Assembly: GCA_964501535.1 (NCBI GenBank)
Contig: CAZCSV010000002.1
Location: 186,001 to 250,000, forward strand
Direction: 5' to 3'
Source of the DNA: FEN-1279 sp964501535
Lineage (GTDB): Bacteria > Bacteroidota > Ignavibacteria > Tepidaquicellales > Tepidaquicellaceae
Length of the DNA stretch: 64,000 nt
Both the position numbers and the translations under genes were made by a program. This document shows, one piece after another, positions 52,928 to 62,586 of this stretch. How positions within the stretch are numbered: the stretch's first letter is position 1; each line of letters starts with the position of its first letter. The notes below the pieces were generated by a model, which was not told the origin of the DNA, made no database searches, and was given only the letters and a program-made list of their open reading frames with translations.

Positions 52928-54853
52928 TTAATTAATAGATTTCTGTAAAACTTCTAATTTAAGTTTTTGAATAAAATCTTTCAATTCAAATTTTCCTATA
53001 TCACCTTTTTTGTGTCGTCTGACCGATATATTATTGTTTTCTTTCTCTTTGTCACCCAATACTATCATATACGGAATTTTCTTGTTTTCTGCTTCGCGGA
53101 TTTTATAGCCGATTTTTTCGTTTCTTGTATCGAGAAACACTCTTAGTCCTTCATTTACCAGTTCTTTTTTAATTGATTCTGCATATTCAATTTGTGCATC
53201 CGTAATGGTTAAAATGGCAGCCTGAACCGGAGCAATCCAGAGCGGGAATCTTCCTGCATAGTGTTCGGTCAGGATTCCCACGAATCTCTCGAAGCTTCCG
53301 TAGATTGCCCTGTGTATCATCACCGGGCGGTGCTTGCTTCCGTCGCTTCCTTCATAAGTTAAATCGAATTTATCGGGGAGCTGATAATCGAGCTGTACGG
53401 TAGCCAGCTGCCAGGTTCTGTTCAAAGCGTCTTTAATATGTACGTCGATTTTCGGACCGTAGAAAGCTCCATCTTTTTCGTTAACTACATAATCGAGTTT
53501 ATTTGCTTTAAGAGCTTCTACCAATGCTTTTTCGGCTTCATCCCAGTCTTCAATTTTTCCCATAAACTCATCGGGTCTTGTGGAGAAATAATAATTGGGT
53601 TTAAATCCAAAAGCGGCATATGTTTCGGTCATCAGCTGTAATACACCCGTTACCTCATCGAGTATCTGGTCGGGGCGGCAGAAAATATGCGCATCATCCA
53701 TAGTAAACTGTCTAACTCTGAACATTCCGCCGAGTGCACCACGGACTTCGTTTCTGTGCATTCTACCGAGTTCGCTCAATCTTATCGGCAAGTCTTTATA
53801 GCTTCTGAGTTTTGAAGAATAGACCAGAGTTGCTTCCGGACAGTTCATAGGTTTAATATACATAGTTTCATCGTCGCTGATTATCTTGAACATATTTTCC
53901 GCATAGTGAGTGGTATGTCCCGAAGTTTTAAACAGCGGCTCACGCACTATGATTGGCGTACTGATTTCATCATATTCATATTTATCGTGTAGTTTTCTCG
54001 AGAAGGATTCTATTTCCCTGTATATAATCATACCGTTCGGAAGCCAGAACGGGGCTCCGGGACTGACTTCATGGAAGAAGAACAAATCGAGCTCTTTACC
54101 GAGTTTTCTGTGGTCACGTCTTTTAGCTTCTTCCAGGTCTTTGAGATACTGGTCAAGTTCTTTTTGAGTCGGGAATGTTATTCCGTAAATTCTTTGCAGC
54201 ATCTTTCTTTTTTCGTCACCGCGCCAGTAAGAGCCAGAGACCGACATCAGTTTCACTGCCTTGACTTTAGCCGTTGTCGGAAGATGCGGACCGCGGCACA
54301 AGTCTGTAAATTCGCCCTGATGATATAAAGAAACTACATTTTCTTCACTTGCAATAGTTTCGAGTATTTCTACTTTATACGGGTCGATTCTTTTTTTCTT
54401 AAAATATTCTATTGCTTTTAATCTTGGCATTTCCTCGCGGACGGGTTTTATGTCGCGCTTTGCTATTTCCAGAATTCTCTCTTCGATTTTTTTCAGATCA
54501 TCCTCGGTGAATTTCGTATTCGAATCTACATCATAATAGAACCCGCTTTCTATTGCGGGACCGACGCCGAATTTTGCACCGGGATAGAGCTCTTCGATTG
54601 CCTGCGCCATCATATGTGATGAAGTATGCCAATAGCATTCCTTACCTTCGGGAGAATCGAATTTGAAAAACATAATTTTTCCGTCTTCATCGAGCGGAGC
54701 GGATAAATCTATTGCTTTTCCGTTCAGTTCACATACAAGCACGCTGTCGGCAAATTTATTGCTTATTGATTTAGCGATATCCATTGCGGTGATGCCTTTT
54801 TCATACTGCTTATCGCTTCCGTCAGGAAAAAATATTTTAATTTTTTCAGCCAT
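52928..54853 (-). CDS. thrS: Threonine-tRNA ligase
   Basis: 641 aa. TGS domain (1-62), editing domain with HTSSHMMAQAIEELYP and the later histidines near CRGPHLP, class II core (RIYGITFP, RLSELGRMHRNEVRGALGGMFRVRQFTMDDAH, PVMIHRAIYGSFERFVGIL) and anticodon domain. The zinc ligand Cys lies in MNCPEATL. First gene of the thrS-infC-rpmI-rplT cluster, with tRNA-Val about 60 bp upstream on the same strand. A GTTCAT/ATGAAC dyad is in the short leader. Confidence 0.98.
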   Translation of the reverse strand: MAEKIKIFFPDGSDKQYEKGITAMDIAKSISNKFADSVLVCELNGKAIDLSAPLDEDGKIMFFKFDSPEGKECYWHTSSHMMAQAIEELYPGAKFGVGPAIESGFYYDVDSNTKFTEDDLKKIEERILEIAKRDIKPVREEMPRLKAIEYFKKKRIDPYKVEILETIASEENVVSLYHQGEFTDLCRGPHLPTTAKVKAVKLMSVSGSYWRGDEKRKMLQRIYGITFPTQKELDQYLKDLEEAKRRDHRKLGKELDLFFFHEVSPGAPFWLPNGMIIYREIESFSRKLHDKYEYDEISTPIIVREPLFKTSGHTTHYAENMFKIISDDETMYIKPMNCPEATLVYSSKLRSYKDLPIRLSELGRMHRNEVRGALGGMFRVRQFTMDDAHIFCRPDQILDEVTGVLQLMTETYAAFGFKPNYYFSTRPDEFMGKIEDWDEAEKALVEALKANKLDYVVNEKDGAFYGPKIDVHIKDALNRTWQLATVQLDYQLPDKFDLTYEGSDGSKHRPVMIHRAIYGSFERFVGILTEHYAGRFPLWIAPVQAAILTITDAQIEYAESIKKELVNEGLRVFLDTRNEKIGYKIREAENKKIPYMIVLGDKEKENNNISVRRHKKGDIGKFELKDFIQKLKLEVLQKSIN

Positions 54854-54911
54854 ATTTAGTTCATTTTTCTGTATTATCTTTGTCAGATGAACACAAAATT
54901 AATAAAAAAAG

Positions 54912-54985
54912 TGGGCGGTAATGGACTCGAACCAATGGCCTCCACGATGTCAACGTGGCGCTCTAACCAGCTGAGCTAACCGCCC
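54912..54985 (-). tRNA. tRNA-Val (GAC)
   Basis: The minus strand reads GGGCGGT with a pairing ACCGCCC end, D-arm GCTC...GAGC, anticodon stem CCACG/CGTGG around loop TTGACAT, and T-loop TTCGAGT. The anticodon GAC decodes valine codons GUC/GUU. One U-U mismatch sits in the T-stem. The CCA end is not encoded. Same strand as thrS just downstream, so co-transcription is possible. Confidence 0.95.
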
Positions 54986-55066
54986 TCTGTTGGGAACACT
55001 TAAGATATACAATTATCTCCGTTTTTTCAATAGAAAAGGGAAATTTAAGCGATAATTATCAGTTAT

Positions 55067-56356
55067 TTACACTTTTTTTGGTGCAAGATATTTATTAAAC
55101 AGCATTAATCCTATTATAGTAGCTACCCCTATTCCGCTGAAAATCAGCCACAGCGTAGATGGTGCTTTGAGATTATCCACAAAATGAACATAGAGATTTG
55201 CTCCGAGAATCCCGCCGATCCCGCTTCCGATTACACCGTACAAAAATGAATATCCGAGGTACAGTGCTTTTTTATCTTCGGGGGCAATAAGACCTATATA
55301 AGAAATAAATTTCGGATGAGCAGTCATCTCGCCAATCGAGAATATTATTATCCCTGCCATAAACACCCACGCATAGGTGGAAATTGCAAGCATAGCCATA
55401 CCGATTGTTCCGAGTGTTATTCCGACTATCATAGTAGGTAATGCTTTTGTGTGCTTGACTATGTTTGATACCAAGAGCTGGAGCACAATAATTGTGAACG
55501 CATTAATTACTGTAACATGCTCAGCATCGAATTTCCAGTTCGGGTTGTCCGTAAAAATTCCGAGGAAAGAATTTACGAGATTATTTACCGGAGTCATATC
55601 CATATAATCTTTTAAATACCAGAGTACAGTATCGAACATCTGGAAATACAAAATCCAGAATCCCGAATAAATTACTATCATTAATATAAATCTGAAATCT
55701 TTTAATACAAGTATAATTCCTTTCAAAGCATCGATTACGGATTTTGATGTTTCGGGTTTTTTCGGTTCTCTGTAAGCAAACAGATTTAAAAATATAAGCC
55801 AGCCGGTTCCGACAGCCGCCATCACGAAAATAAGTGACCACGAAATGCTTTTCAGCATTGGCACAAGAATCAGGGGGAATATGAAAGCACCGAGATTAAT
55901 AGTCCAGTAAAAAATTCCGAATCCGAGAGTCGAATTGCTTTCATTGGTACTGCGGGCGATAGTTCCGGAAATAATTGGTTTAAAAAATCCCGCACCAAGA
56001 GTCATAAAAATCAAACTTAAAAACACAAGTGCATAAGCGGTTGCCATGCTTGTCAGAAAGTATCCGATGCTCATCACGATAAAGGCGAACATGAGGGTTT
56101 TCTTGTAACCGAACCTGTCTGCGATAGCGCCCGATAAAATCGGAAGCAAATATAACAATGGTCTTGTTACGCTATTAATCACGCCGACTGATTCTTTCGA
56201 AAATCCGAGTCCTCCTTCAGCGACATTAAGGACAAGATAGACCGAAAGCACGGACATAACTCCGTAATAGGAACCCCTTTCGAAGAATTCCATAGTAATT
56301 ACGACCCAAAAATTTCTCGGAAAGGATTTTATTCCTGAAGATTTATTATTTTCCAT
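55067..56356 (-). CDS. POT/PTR-type MFS transporter
   Basis: 429 aa, twelve helices. The N-terminal MEFFERGSYYGVMSVLSVYL corresponds to the ExxERFxYYG signature of proton-coupled oligopeptide transporters, and GAIADRFGYKKTLM is the MFS loop 2-3 motif. FGIFYWTINLGAFIFPL matches the helix V FYxxINxG motif. It probably imports di- or tripeptides with protons. Monocistronic. Confidence 0.85.
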   Translation of the reverse strand: MENNKSSGIKSFPRNFWVVITMEFFERGSYYGVMSVLSVYLVLNVAEGGLGFSKESVGVINSVTRPLLYLLPILSGAIADRFGYKKTLMFAFIVMSIGYFLTSMATAYALVFLSLIFMTLGAGFFKPIISGTIARSTNESNSTLGFGIFYWTINLGAFIFPLILVPMLKSISWSLIFVMAAVGTGWLIFLNLFAYREPKKPETSKSVIDALKGIILVLKDFRFILMIVIYSGFWILYFQMFDTVLWYLKDYMDMTPVNNLVNSFLGIFTDNPNWKFDAEHVTVINAFTIIVLQLLVSNIVKHTKALPTMIVGITLGTIGMAMLAISTYAWVFMAGIIIFSIGEMTAHPKFISYIGLIAPEDKKALYLGYSFLYGVIGSGIGGILGANLYVHFVDNLKAPSTLWLIFSGIGVATIIGLMLFNKYLAPKKV

Positions 56357-56399
56357 TTTAAGAGTTCAGATAAAAGCGATGAGCAGAAAAAATTTAGTA

Positions 56400-56861
56400 T
56401 TATTTTTTAAAATTCACGTTAATTCCCGGAGTAAGCCCGAGGGATACTTCAACACCGCCGAGTTTATAATTTCCGACTTTAATTCCGTCGACGAAGTCAC
56501 TCGCTTTAAAAAGGCAAGATAAAAGAATTTTGATGATTCTTTTTTGTTTTACTTCTTCGATAATTTTTTCCCTTTCTTCGTCCTCTATTTTATTAAGGAA
56601 AGCGAAAGATACTTTAATAAGAGGCGCAATTGCGATAGATACACCCAGGCCGCTGAGTTCAAAACCTGCCCTGTTTATGAGTTCGTTGGAATCGGTAATA
56701 TAATTCAGCATTTCCTGAATTTTGCTGGTGCCGGAATCTTTAAATTCTTCTTTAATTTCTTCTTCTTCCGAACCGAAAATATTGTCTTTAAAATCAGTGA
56801 TTTTACCTTTGAGACCGTCTGCGGCTTCAAGGGCTTTTTCTTTAATTTTTTCGAGTGCCAT
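56400..56861 (-). CDS. Hypothetical cytoplasmic protein
   Basis: 153 aa, not recognised. Charged N-terminus with an acidic stretch GSEEEEIKEEFKD (about 30-42), a central region with SGLGVSIAIAPLIKVSF, and a similar C-terminal GGVEVSLGLTPGINVNF, both glycine-rich and beta-like. No signal peptide. No neighbour offers a function. Confidence 0.6.
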   Translation of the reverse strand: MALEKIKEKALEAADGLKGKITDFKDNIFGSEEEEIKEEFKDSGTSKIQEMLNYITDSNELINRAGFELSGLGVSIAIAPLIKVSFAFLNKIEDEEREKIIEEVKQKRIIKILLSCLFKASDFVDGIKVGNYKLGGVEVSLGLTPGINVNFKK

Positions 56862-57095
56862 AATTTATATAGTAATTTAAATTTTCATTCAAGATAGTAT
56901 AATTTTGATAATGTTTAAATATAAATAATATAATATCCTGAATTTTATATTTTTACTCAAAATAAATATTTCTATTTTAAGAACTTAAGCAGGTTATTTT
57001 TTGTTAAAAATTACAGTGTATATTATTAATAATTTGTTTGGTATAAAAATTTTACAGTTTTTTATGTATAAACAGAGCAAAAAACAGGAGAGCAA

Positions 57096-59534
57096 ATGTC
57101 AAATCAGATAAATTCCAAATCAGAAATAAAGACAGAAAAGATACCAGGTAACGGAAAATACGAAAAAACAGAAATCCTAAGCGATTATAAGCTTGCCAAT
57201 GAAAGCAGGCATATGAGCATTCTCGGGCGTAAAGAGACCCTGATGGGCAGGGCAAAGTTCGGAATTTTCGGTGACGGGAAAGAAGTTGCACAGATAGCGA
57301 TGGCAAAGGCATTCAAGAAAGGTGATTTCAGGTCGGGTTATTACCGTGACCAGACTTTTGCTCTTGCGACCGGTATGATGACAATCAAGCAATTATTTGC
57401 ACAACTTTACGGCGATACCGATATAAACAACGAACCGGCCTGTGCGGGGCGCTCGATGAATAATCATTTTGCAACAAGATTATTAAATGAAGACGGAAGC
57501 TGGAAGCGGCAGGTGGATATGAAGAATACGACATCGGATATCGCACCGACTGCGGCACAAATGCCGAGACTGCTGGGTTTGGCGTATGCATCCAAGCTTT
57601 ACAGGAACAATCCCGAATTAAAATATTTAAAGGATTTCTCGATTAACGGAAATGAAGTTGCATTCGGCACGATAGGCAATGCAAGTACAGCAGAAGGAAT
57701 TTTTTATGAAACGATAAATGCAGGTGGAGTACTGATGGTTCCGCTGGCGATGTCGATATGGGATGACGGATTCGGAATTTCGGTTCCCAATATATACCAG
57801 GTAACCAAATCGAGCATATCGGAAGTACTGGAAGGATTCAGATTTAACGAAAAGCTTCAGCAGGGTTACTATATTTACCGGATTCCGGGATGGGATTATG
57901 AGAGGCTAGTTAAGACCTACAAAGAGGGAGTAGCGATAATCCGCGAAAAGCACATACCTGCGATATTTCACATAACCGAGATGACGCAGCCGCTCGGTCA
58001 TTCGACAAGCGGCTCGCACGAGAGATACAAAACCAAAGAGAGGCTTCAGTGGGAGCAGGATTTCGACTGCATAAAGCAGATGAGAAAATGGATACTTGAT
58101 AAAAAAATTGCCGCTGAAGAAGAGCTGAACAAGATAGAAGAAGAAGCAAAGTCGAGTGTAAAGCAGCTGCAAAGGGAAGCCTGGGATGATTTCTGCAGTC
58201 CTATAAAAAAAGAACGACAGGAATTGAGTAAAATATTTTCTGAAATTTCAGCATCGAGCAAAAGTTCGGCAAGAGTAAATGAAATCAGCAAATGGATGAC
58301 AACAAATCTCGATATGGAGCGGAAGGTGAATGCACAGGCTGTATTTGACGTATTGCTTGCAACAAAAGAGGAATCCGGGAAAGCAAGAGAAAAGCTTATT
58401 GCATGGCAAAATAATTTTCTGAAAGAAAACGAAAAAAGATTCAATACTCATCTGCAAAGTGAATCATCGGAAAATGCTCTGAATGTAAAGGAAGTAAAGC
58501 CAGTTTACAAAAAGGATTCGCCGATGGTGGCAGGGCGGGAAATTTTACTGGCTTTTTTTGATGAAGCGTTTAAACGCGACCCGAGATTAATAGCATTCGG
58601 AGAAGACGTTGGTCAGCTTGGTGATGTGAACCAGGGAATGGCGGGATTACAGTCAAAGTACGGGGATATCAGGATAACGGATACGGGTATACGCGAGGCT
58701 ACGATTATAGGGCAGGGGATAGGTGCGGCGCTAAGAGGATTAAGACCGATTGCGGAAATTCAATATCTCGATTACCTGCTTTATGCACTGCAAATCATAA
58801 GCGATGACCTTGCAACATTACGATACAGGACTGCAGGCGGACAGAAAGCTCCGCTAATAATAAGGACAAGGGGTCACAGGCTGGTAGGTATTTTTCATTC
58901 AGGTTCACCGATGGGTATGATAATAAACGCATTCAGAGGTCTGCACGTTTGTGTACCAAGGAGCATGACACAGGCGGCCGGATTTTACAACACGCTTTTA
59001 AAATCCGATGAACCGGGACTGATAATAGAGCGGCTGAATGCTTACAGGTATAAGGAAATGCTTCCGGCAAACATAGCAGATATTACTCTACCACTAGGGA
59101 TACCGGAAATTCTTCACAAAGGTAGCGATGTTACGATAGTGACTTACGGCGCATGCACGGACATTGCAAAAACATCAATTGAAAAACTAGGGGAGGCAGG
59201 AATATCTGTCGAGCTTATCGATGTTCAGACTTTACTTCCGTTCGACATAAACGGCGTGATAGTAAATTCGCTTAAGAAAACAAACAGGATATTATTCCTC
59301 GATGAAGACGTGCCAGGCGGAGCGACTGCGTATATGATGCAAAAGGTGATTGACGAGCAGGGCGGATATCAATACTTGGATTCAAAGCCCATGGCACTGA
59401 GTGCGAAACCTCACAGGCCTCCGTATGGAGCTGACGGGGATTATTTCTCGAAGCCGAATTCGGAAGACATATTCAAAGCGGTTTATGAAATAATGGGTGA
59501 AGCTAATCCGAAGAAGTATACGAAGTTTTATTGA
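57096..59534 (+). CDS. 2-oxoacid dehydrogenase E1, fused alpha and beta subunits
   Basis: 812 aa. The alpha half (about 1-400) has the TPP region FGTIGNASTAEGIFYETINAGG and DDGFGISVPN. The beta half (about 470-812) has FGEDVGQLGDVNQGMAGLQ, TDTGIREATIIGQGIGAALRGLRPIAEIQYLDY and TYGACTDIAKTSIEKL. Usual alpha subunits have GDG where this has GNA. It feeds acyl groups to E2 from branched-chain 2-oxoacids or pyruvate. No E2 or E3 gene is adjacent. Start chosen at ATG with SD AGGAG. Confidence 0.88.
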   Translation: MSNQINSKSEIKTEKIPGNGKYEKTEILSDYKLANESRHMSILGRKETLMGRAKFGIFGDGKEVAQIAMAKAFKKGDFRSGYYRDQTFALATGMMTIKQLFAQLYGDTDINNEPACAGRSMNNHFATRLLNEDGSWKRQVDMKNTTSDIAPTAAQMPRLLGLAYASKLYRNNPELKYLKDFSINGNEVAFGTIGNASTAEGIFYETINAGGVLMVPLAMSIWDDGFGISVPNIYQVTKSSISEVLEGFRFNEKLQQGYYIYRIPGWDYERLVKTYKEGVAIIREKHIPAIFHITEMTQPLGHSTSGSHERYKTKERLQWEQDFDCIKQMRKWILDKKIAAEEELNKIEEEAKSSVKQLQREAWDDFCSPIKKERQELSKIFSEISASSKSSARVNEISKWMTTNLDMERKVNAQAVFDVLLATKEESGKAREKLIAWQNNFLKENEKRFNTHLQSESSENALNVKEVKPVYKKDSPMVAGREILLAFFDEAFKRDPRLIAFGEDVGQLGDVNQGMAGLQSKYGDIRITDTGIREATIIGQGIGAALRGLRPIAEIQYLDYLLYALQIISDDLATLRYRTAGGQKAPLIIRTRGHRLVGIFHSGSPMGMIINAFRGLHVCVPRSMTQAAGFYNTLLKSDEPGLIIERLNAYRYKEMLPANIADITLPLGIPEILHKGSDVTIVTYGACTDIAKTSIEKLGEAGISVELIDVQTLLPFDINGVIVNSLKKTNRILFLDEDVPGGATAYMMQKVIDEQGGYQYLDSKPMALSAKPHRPPYGADGDYFSKPNSEDIFKAVYEIMGEANPKKYTKFY

Positions 59535-59556
59535 GAGCTCTTAGCGCACAGAAAAA

Positions 59557-59632
59557 AAGGAAACCATCACTACCGGGATAAAAGCAGTAACTTTTATGTT
59601 CTGCACCTTTCAAGTTTTTCGGTTCCCTCCTT
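59557..59632. other. Possible structured element after the E1 gene
   Basis: GGAAACC (59559-59565) pairs, with one bulge, with GGTTCC (59621-59626), and the outer AAGG/CCTT continues it. Inside is a bulged hairpin GCAG-t-AAC / GTT-CTGC (59584-59604). There is no clear U-run, so a terminator role is uncertain. The rest of the 59535-59803 gap is AT-rich and empty. Confidence 0.35.
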
Positions 59633-59803
59633 ATGCAATTGTTGTTTCACAAATTGAATATTGCATTTTAAAAAGGAATTATTTAAGTTAATCAGTTACG
59701 GTATTCGGATTTTCGTATATTTCATATATGAATTGAATTAATAAGGATTTTCGAGGGTATTAAAATTTTCAATAAACTAATTGTAAAATTTTAATATGGG
59801 AAA

Positions 59804-60451
59804 ATGAAAAAGAAAATTTTTTTAGTTTTTCTTATCTTAATCGGAATTTCTGTATATTCTCAACCTAACCCCCCGACATTAATTTCACCTTTGGATAGTG
59901 CAGTGGATATTTCATTATATCCTACATTTGACTGGGCGGATGTTGCAGGAGCGATATATTATAGAATTCAAATCTCAACAAATCCGTTGTTTTCAAATTT
60001 GGTTTTAGATGTAACACAAATGACGAATTCATCATATACATTGTTACCCGGGGTATTAAATTATTGTACATGGTATTACTGGAGAGTATGTGCGATAAAT
60101 TCCAACGGACAAGGTCAGTGGTCTGCATTCCGGGCTTTTAAAACAATTTGTCAAATCGGGATATCTTTAATTTCCTCCGAAATTCCTGCTGAATATAAAT
60201 TATATAACAATTATCCGAATCCGTTTAATCCTGTTACAAAAATCAGGTATCTGATAACAAAGAATGATTTTACGACACTTAAGGTGTACGATATTTTAGG
60301 AAAGGAAATAGAAACTCTTGTAAACGAAAAATTATCTCCGGGAATTTACGAAGTGAGTTTTGACGGAAGTAATTTACCGAGCGGGATGTATTTCTATACA
60401 ATCCGTTCGGAAGATTTTACCGATACGAAAAGAATGTTGCTAGTTAATTAA
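59804..60451 (+). CDS. Small secreted protein with Fn3-like domain and T9SS sorting domain
   Basis: 215 aa. Signal peptide (about 1-19), one beta-sandwich unit (PTLISPLDSAVDISLYPTFDWADVAGAIYYRIQIS ... WYYWRVCAINSNG) and a type A sorting domain starting YNNYPNPFNPVTKIRY. It would be exported through the type IX system. It is a shorter paralogue of the next gene, which carries two such units. The sorting-domain DNA of the pair is nearly identical. Confidence 0.88.
   Translation: MKKKIFLVFLILIGISVYSQPNPPTLISPLDSAVDISLYPTFDWADVAGAIYYRIQISTNPLFSNLVLDVTQMTNSSYTLLPGVLNYCTWYYWRVCAINSNGQGQWSAFRAFKTICQIGISLISSEIPAEYKLYNNYPNPFNPVTKIRYLITKNDFTTLKVYDILGKEIETLVNEKLSPGIYEVSFDGSNLPSGMYFYTIRSEDFTDTKRMLLVN
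60209..60410 (+). repeat. 202-bp near-identical sorting-domain repeat, copy 1
   Basis: Matches 61190-61391 with one visible mismatch (CTG versus CAG early on). It encodes most of the T9SS domain. Identity at synonymous positions indicates recent duplication or gene conversion. Confidence 0.85.
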
Positions 60452-60457
60452 GTTCCA

Positions 60458-60483
60458 CGTTCCCAACGCGGACGTTGGGAACG
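60458..60483. repeat. CGTTCCCAA-type palindromic repeat, copy 2
   Basis: CGTTCCCAACG (60458-60468) and CGTTGGGAACG (60473-60483) flank CGGA: a perfect 11-bp stem. The arms share CGTTCCCAA with the element at 22811. It lies between the two T9SS genes and could act as a terminator-like or REP-like sequence. Confidence 0.75.
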
Positions 60484-60511
60484 AGTTTATTTTAATTTTA
60501 ATTCGAACAAA

Positions 60512-61432
60512 ATGAAAAAGGTATTTTTAATGATACTGCTAATATTATTAGTAAGTTCTGTTTATCCACAGGTCCCGGGTATTCCAATCATAATTTCTCC
60601 GAATGATAGCGCAACTATATGTCCACCTTATATATTTGACTGGTATGATGTCCCGACAGCAACTTCATACCAAATACAATTTTCTCTAAATTCAAATTTT
60701 ACAGCTCTTATTATAAACGAAGTTGTAAATATTTCACAATACACTTTACCTAATGGTTATTTAAGCAGTGCCACATATTACTACTGGCACGTATGTGCTT
60801 CAAATAATTTCGGGAACGGGCAATGGACAACTGCCCGGAGAGTGAAGGCAGGAGTACAACCGAATCCACCTGTATTATTATCTCCGCCTAACGGAGCTGT
60901 AAATGTTCCTATATATCCGTCATTCTCATGGACTTCGGTACCGGGAGCAACTGCGTATATACTTCAGGTTTCAAAAAGTTCGACTTTTGATACACTCATA
61001 TATAATGACACTGTTCCTCCGTTTGGTACGATAATATTGCAACATAATACAACATATTATTGGAGAGTTTGTGCTATAGGACAGGGTTGTCCTAGTAATT
61101 GGTCATTTGTTTTTCATTTTACTACACAGTATTCATTAGTGATTAAACAGCTTTTTTCCGAAGTTCCTGCTGAGTATAAATTGTATAATAATTATCCGAA
61201 TCCGTTTAATCCTGTTACAAAAATCAGGTATCAGATAACAAAGAATGATTTTACGACACTTAAGGTGTACGATATTTTAGGAAAGGAAATAGAAACTCTT
61301 GTAAACGAAAAATTATCTCCGGGAATTTACGAAGTGAGTTTTGACGGAAGTAATTTACCGAGCGGGATGTATTTCTATACAATCCGTTCGGGGGATTTTA
61401 TGGATACAAAAAGGATGTTGCTGATAAAGTAA
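60512..61432 (+). CDS. Secreted protein with two Fn3-like domains and T9SS sorting domain
   Basis: 306 aa. Signal peptide (about 1-19), two beta-sandwich units (PIIISPNDSATICPPYIFDWYDVPTATSY, PVLLSPPNGAVNVPIYPSFSWTSVPGATAY), each ending in a YYWRVCA/YYWHVCA strand, then the type A sorting domain. Tandem paralogue of 59804. The function of such small proteins is unknown; surface adhesion or matrix roles are guesses. Confidence 0.88.
   Translation: MKKVFLMILLILLVSSVYPQVPGIPIIISPNDSATICPPYIFDWYDVPTATSYQIQFSLNSNFTALIINEVVNISQYTLPNGYLSSATYYYWHVCASNNFGNGQWTTARRVKAGVQPNPPVLLSPPNGAVNVPIYPSFSWTSVPGATAYILQVSKSSTFDTLIYNDTVPPFGTIILQHNTTYYWRVCAIGQGCPSNWSFVFHFTTQYSLVIKQLFSEVPAEYKLYNNYPNPFNPVTKIRYQITKNDFTTLKVYDILGKEIETLVNEKLSPGIYEVSFDGSNLPSGMYFYTIRSGDFMDTKRMLLIK
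61190..61391 (+). repeat. 202-bp near-identical sorting-domain repeat, copy 2
   Basis: Direct repeat of 60209-60410 at a distance of 981 bp. The flanking parts of the two genes are clearly more diverged, so the repeat has sharp edges. Confidence 0.85.
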
Positions 61433-61461
61433 ATAATATATTTTTTTATATTAAAAATTTT

Positions 61462-62409
61462 TCACTTATTCTCGGCAGCAGCTGACGGCTGCTGAAAATC
61501 TATCATTCTCGTTTTAAATCCGTCACCGAGCACATCGTGGACATCCATCAACAGCATGAATGCATTGGGGTCTTCCTCTTTTACTATTCTGCGCAGTTGA
61601 GTAATCTGTCTTTTATTTACGGCGCAGAAAAGCACGTCCTGCTCCTTACCCGAATATCCGCCCTTAGCGAGAAATATCGTGACGCCTCTGTCTAGTTCTT
61701 TCAGAATTCTTGCCTTGATGGCGTCTTCGCAGGTCGAGACAATATAGGCGCCTTTGACATAAGGGACACCTTCCGCCGTCAAGTCGACAATCTTGGTTGT
61801 GATAAATAAATTAAGGTATCCCCAGATAATCAGGTTTAAATCTTTAAATACTATTCCAATTGTAAATATGATTAATGTTTCTATCACCCAATAGCCAGTA
61901 CCGATTGACATGCCGGTATATTGTTTCAGGACGGCGACGGGGATATCCGTTCCGCCGGTAGAGCCGTAGAATCTGAAAATAATTCCGAGTCCCAGACCAA
62001 GCATAACCGAACCGGCAAGAGAGGCCAGCAGTATATTATCAGTGAAAGCCCAGTACTGGGTGTTAATAACATCTTTAAAGAAAGGGACATGGTTATAAAG
62101 CACTTCAGGAGAGAATAAGTCTATGAAAAAAGAGCCTACCATCATTCCGAAGAAAGAGCGGAACCCGAACTGCTTCCCGAGGAAAAACCATGCAACTATG
62201 AAAAGAGGGATATTGATTACAATCATAGACACACCTGCGGGAAATCCGAACAGGTGGAACAAAACAGTTGCTATTCCTCCGACACCGCCGGGTGCGACTT
62301 TAAAGGGGATTAAAAACCATGCATAGGACATAGCGAAGACGATGCATCCGACTGTGATTCCGATGAAGTCTTTTGTATTTTCGTAGACCTTATTAATTTT
62401 GCTTTTCAT
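61462..62409 (-). CDS. YitT family membrane protein (DUF2179)
   Basis: 315 aa. Five to six membrane helices (GITVGCIVFAMSYAWFLIPFKVAPGGVGGIATVLFHLFG, GLGLGIIFRFYGSTGGTDIPVAVL), then a cytoplasmic DUF2179 domain (about 220-290, RGVTIFLAKGGYSGKEQDVLFCAVNKRQ). Family function is not settled; some members affect spore or cell-envelope traits in Firmicutes. The Gln/Ala-rich tail is specific. Confidence 0.88.
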   Translation of the reverse strand: MKSKINKVYENTKDFIGITVGCIVFAMSYAWFLIPFKVAPGGVGGIATVLFHLFGFPAGVSMIVINIPLFIVAWFFLGKQFGFRSFFGMMVGSFFIDLFSPEVLYNHVPFFKDVINTQYWAFTDNILLASLAGSVMLGLGLGIIFRFYGSTGGTDIPVAVLKQYTGMSIGTGYWVIETLIIFTIGIVFKDLNLIIWGYLNLFITTKIVDLTAEGVPYVKGAYIVSTCEDAIKARILKELDRGVTIFLAKGGYSGKEQDVLFCAVNKRQITQLRRIVKEEDPNAFMLLMDVHDVLGDGFKTRMIDFQQPSAAAENK

Positions 62410-62586
62410 GCAAATATCCTTTCGAATAAAAAATATTTTCGAAAAAAATTCTGAATATTACGGACCAAGACTGGGAAATAAAAACCAGGAATTTTTTTGA
62501 TTTGTCCTTATACTTGAAGTAACAGCTTTATTTCTGTTTACAAAGATACGAAATCCGGAAATTTTAATAAAGGCAGAAGCGAGAAG

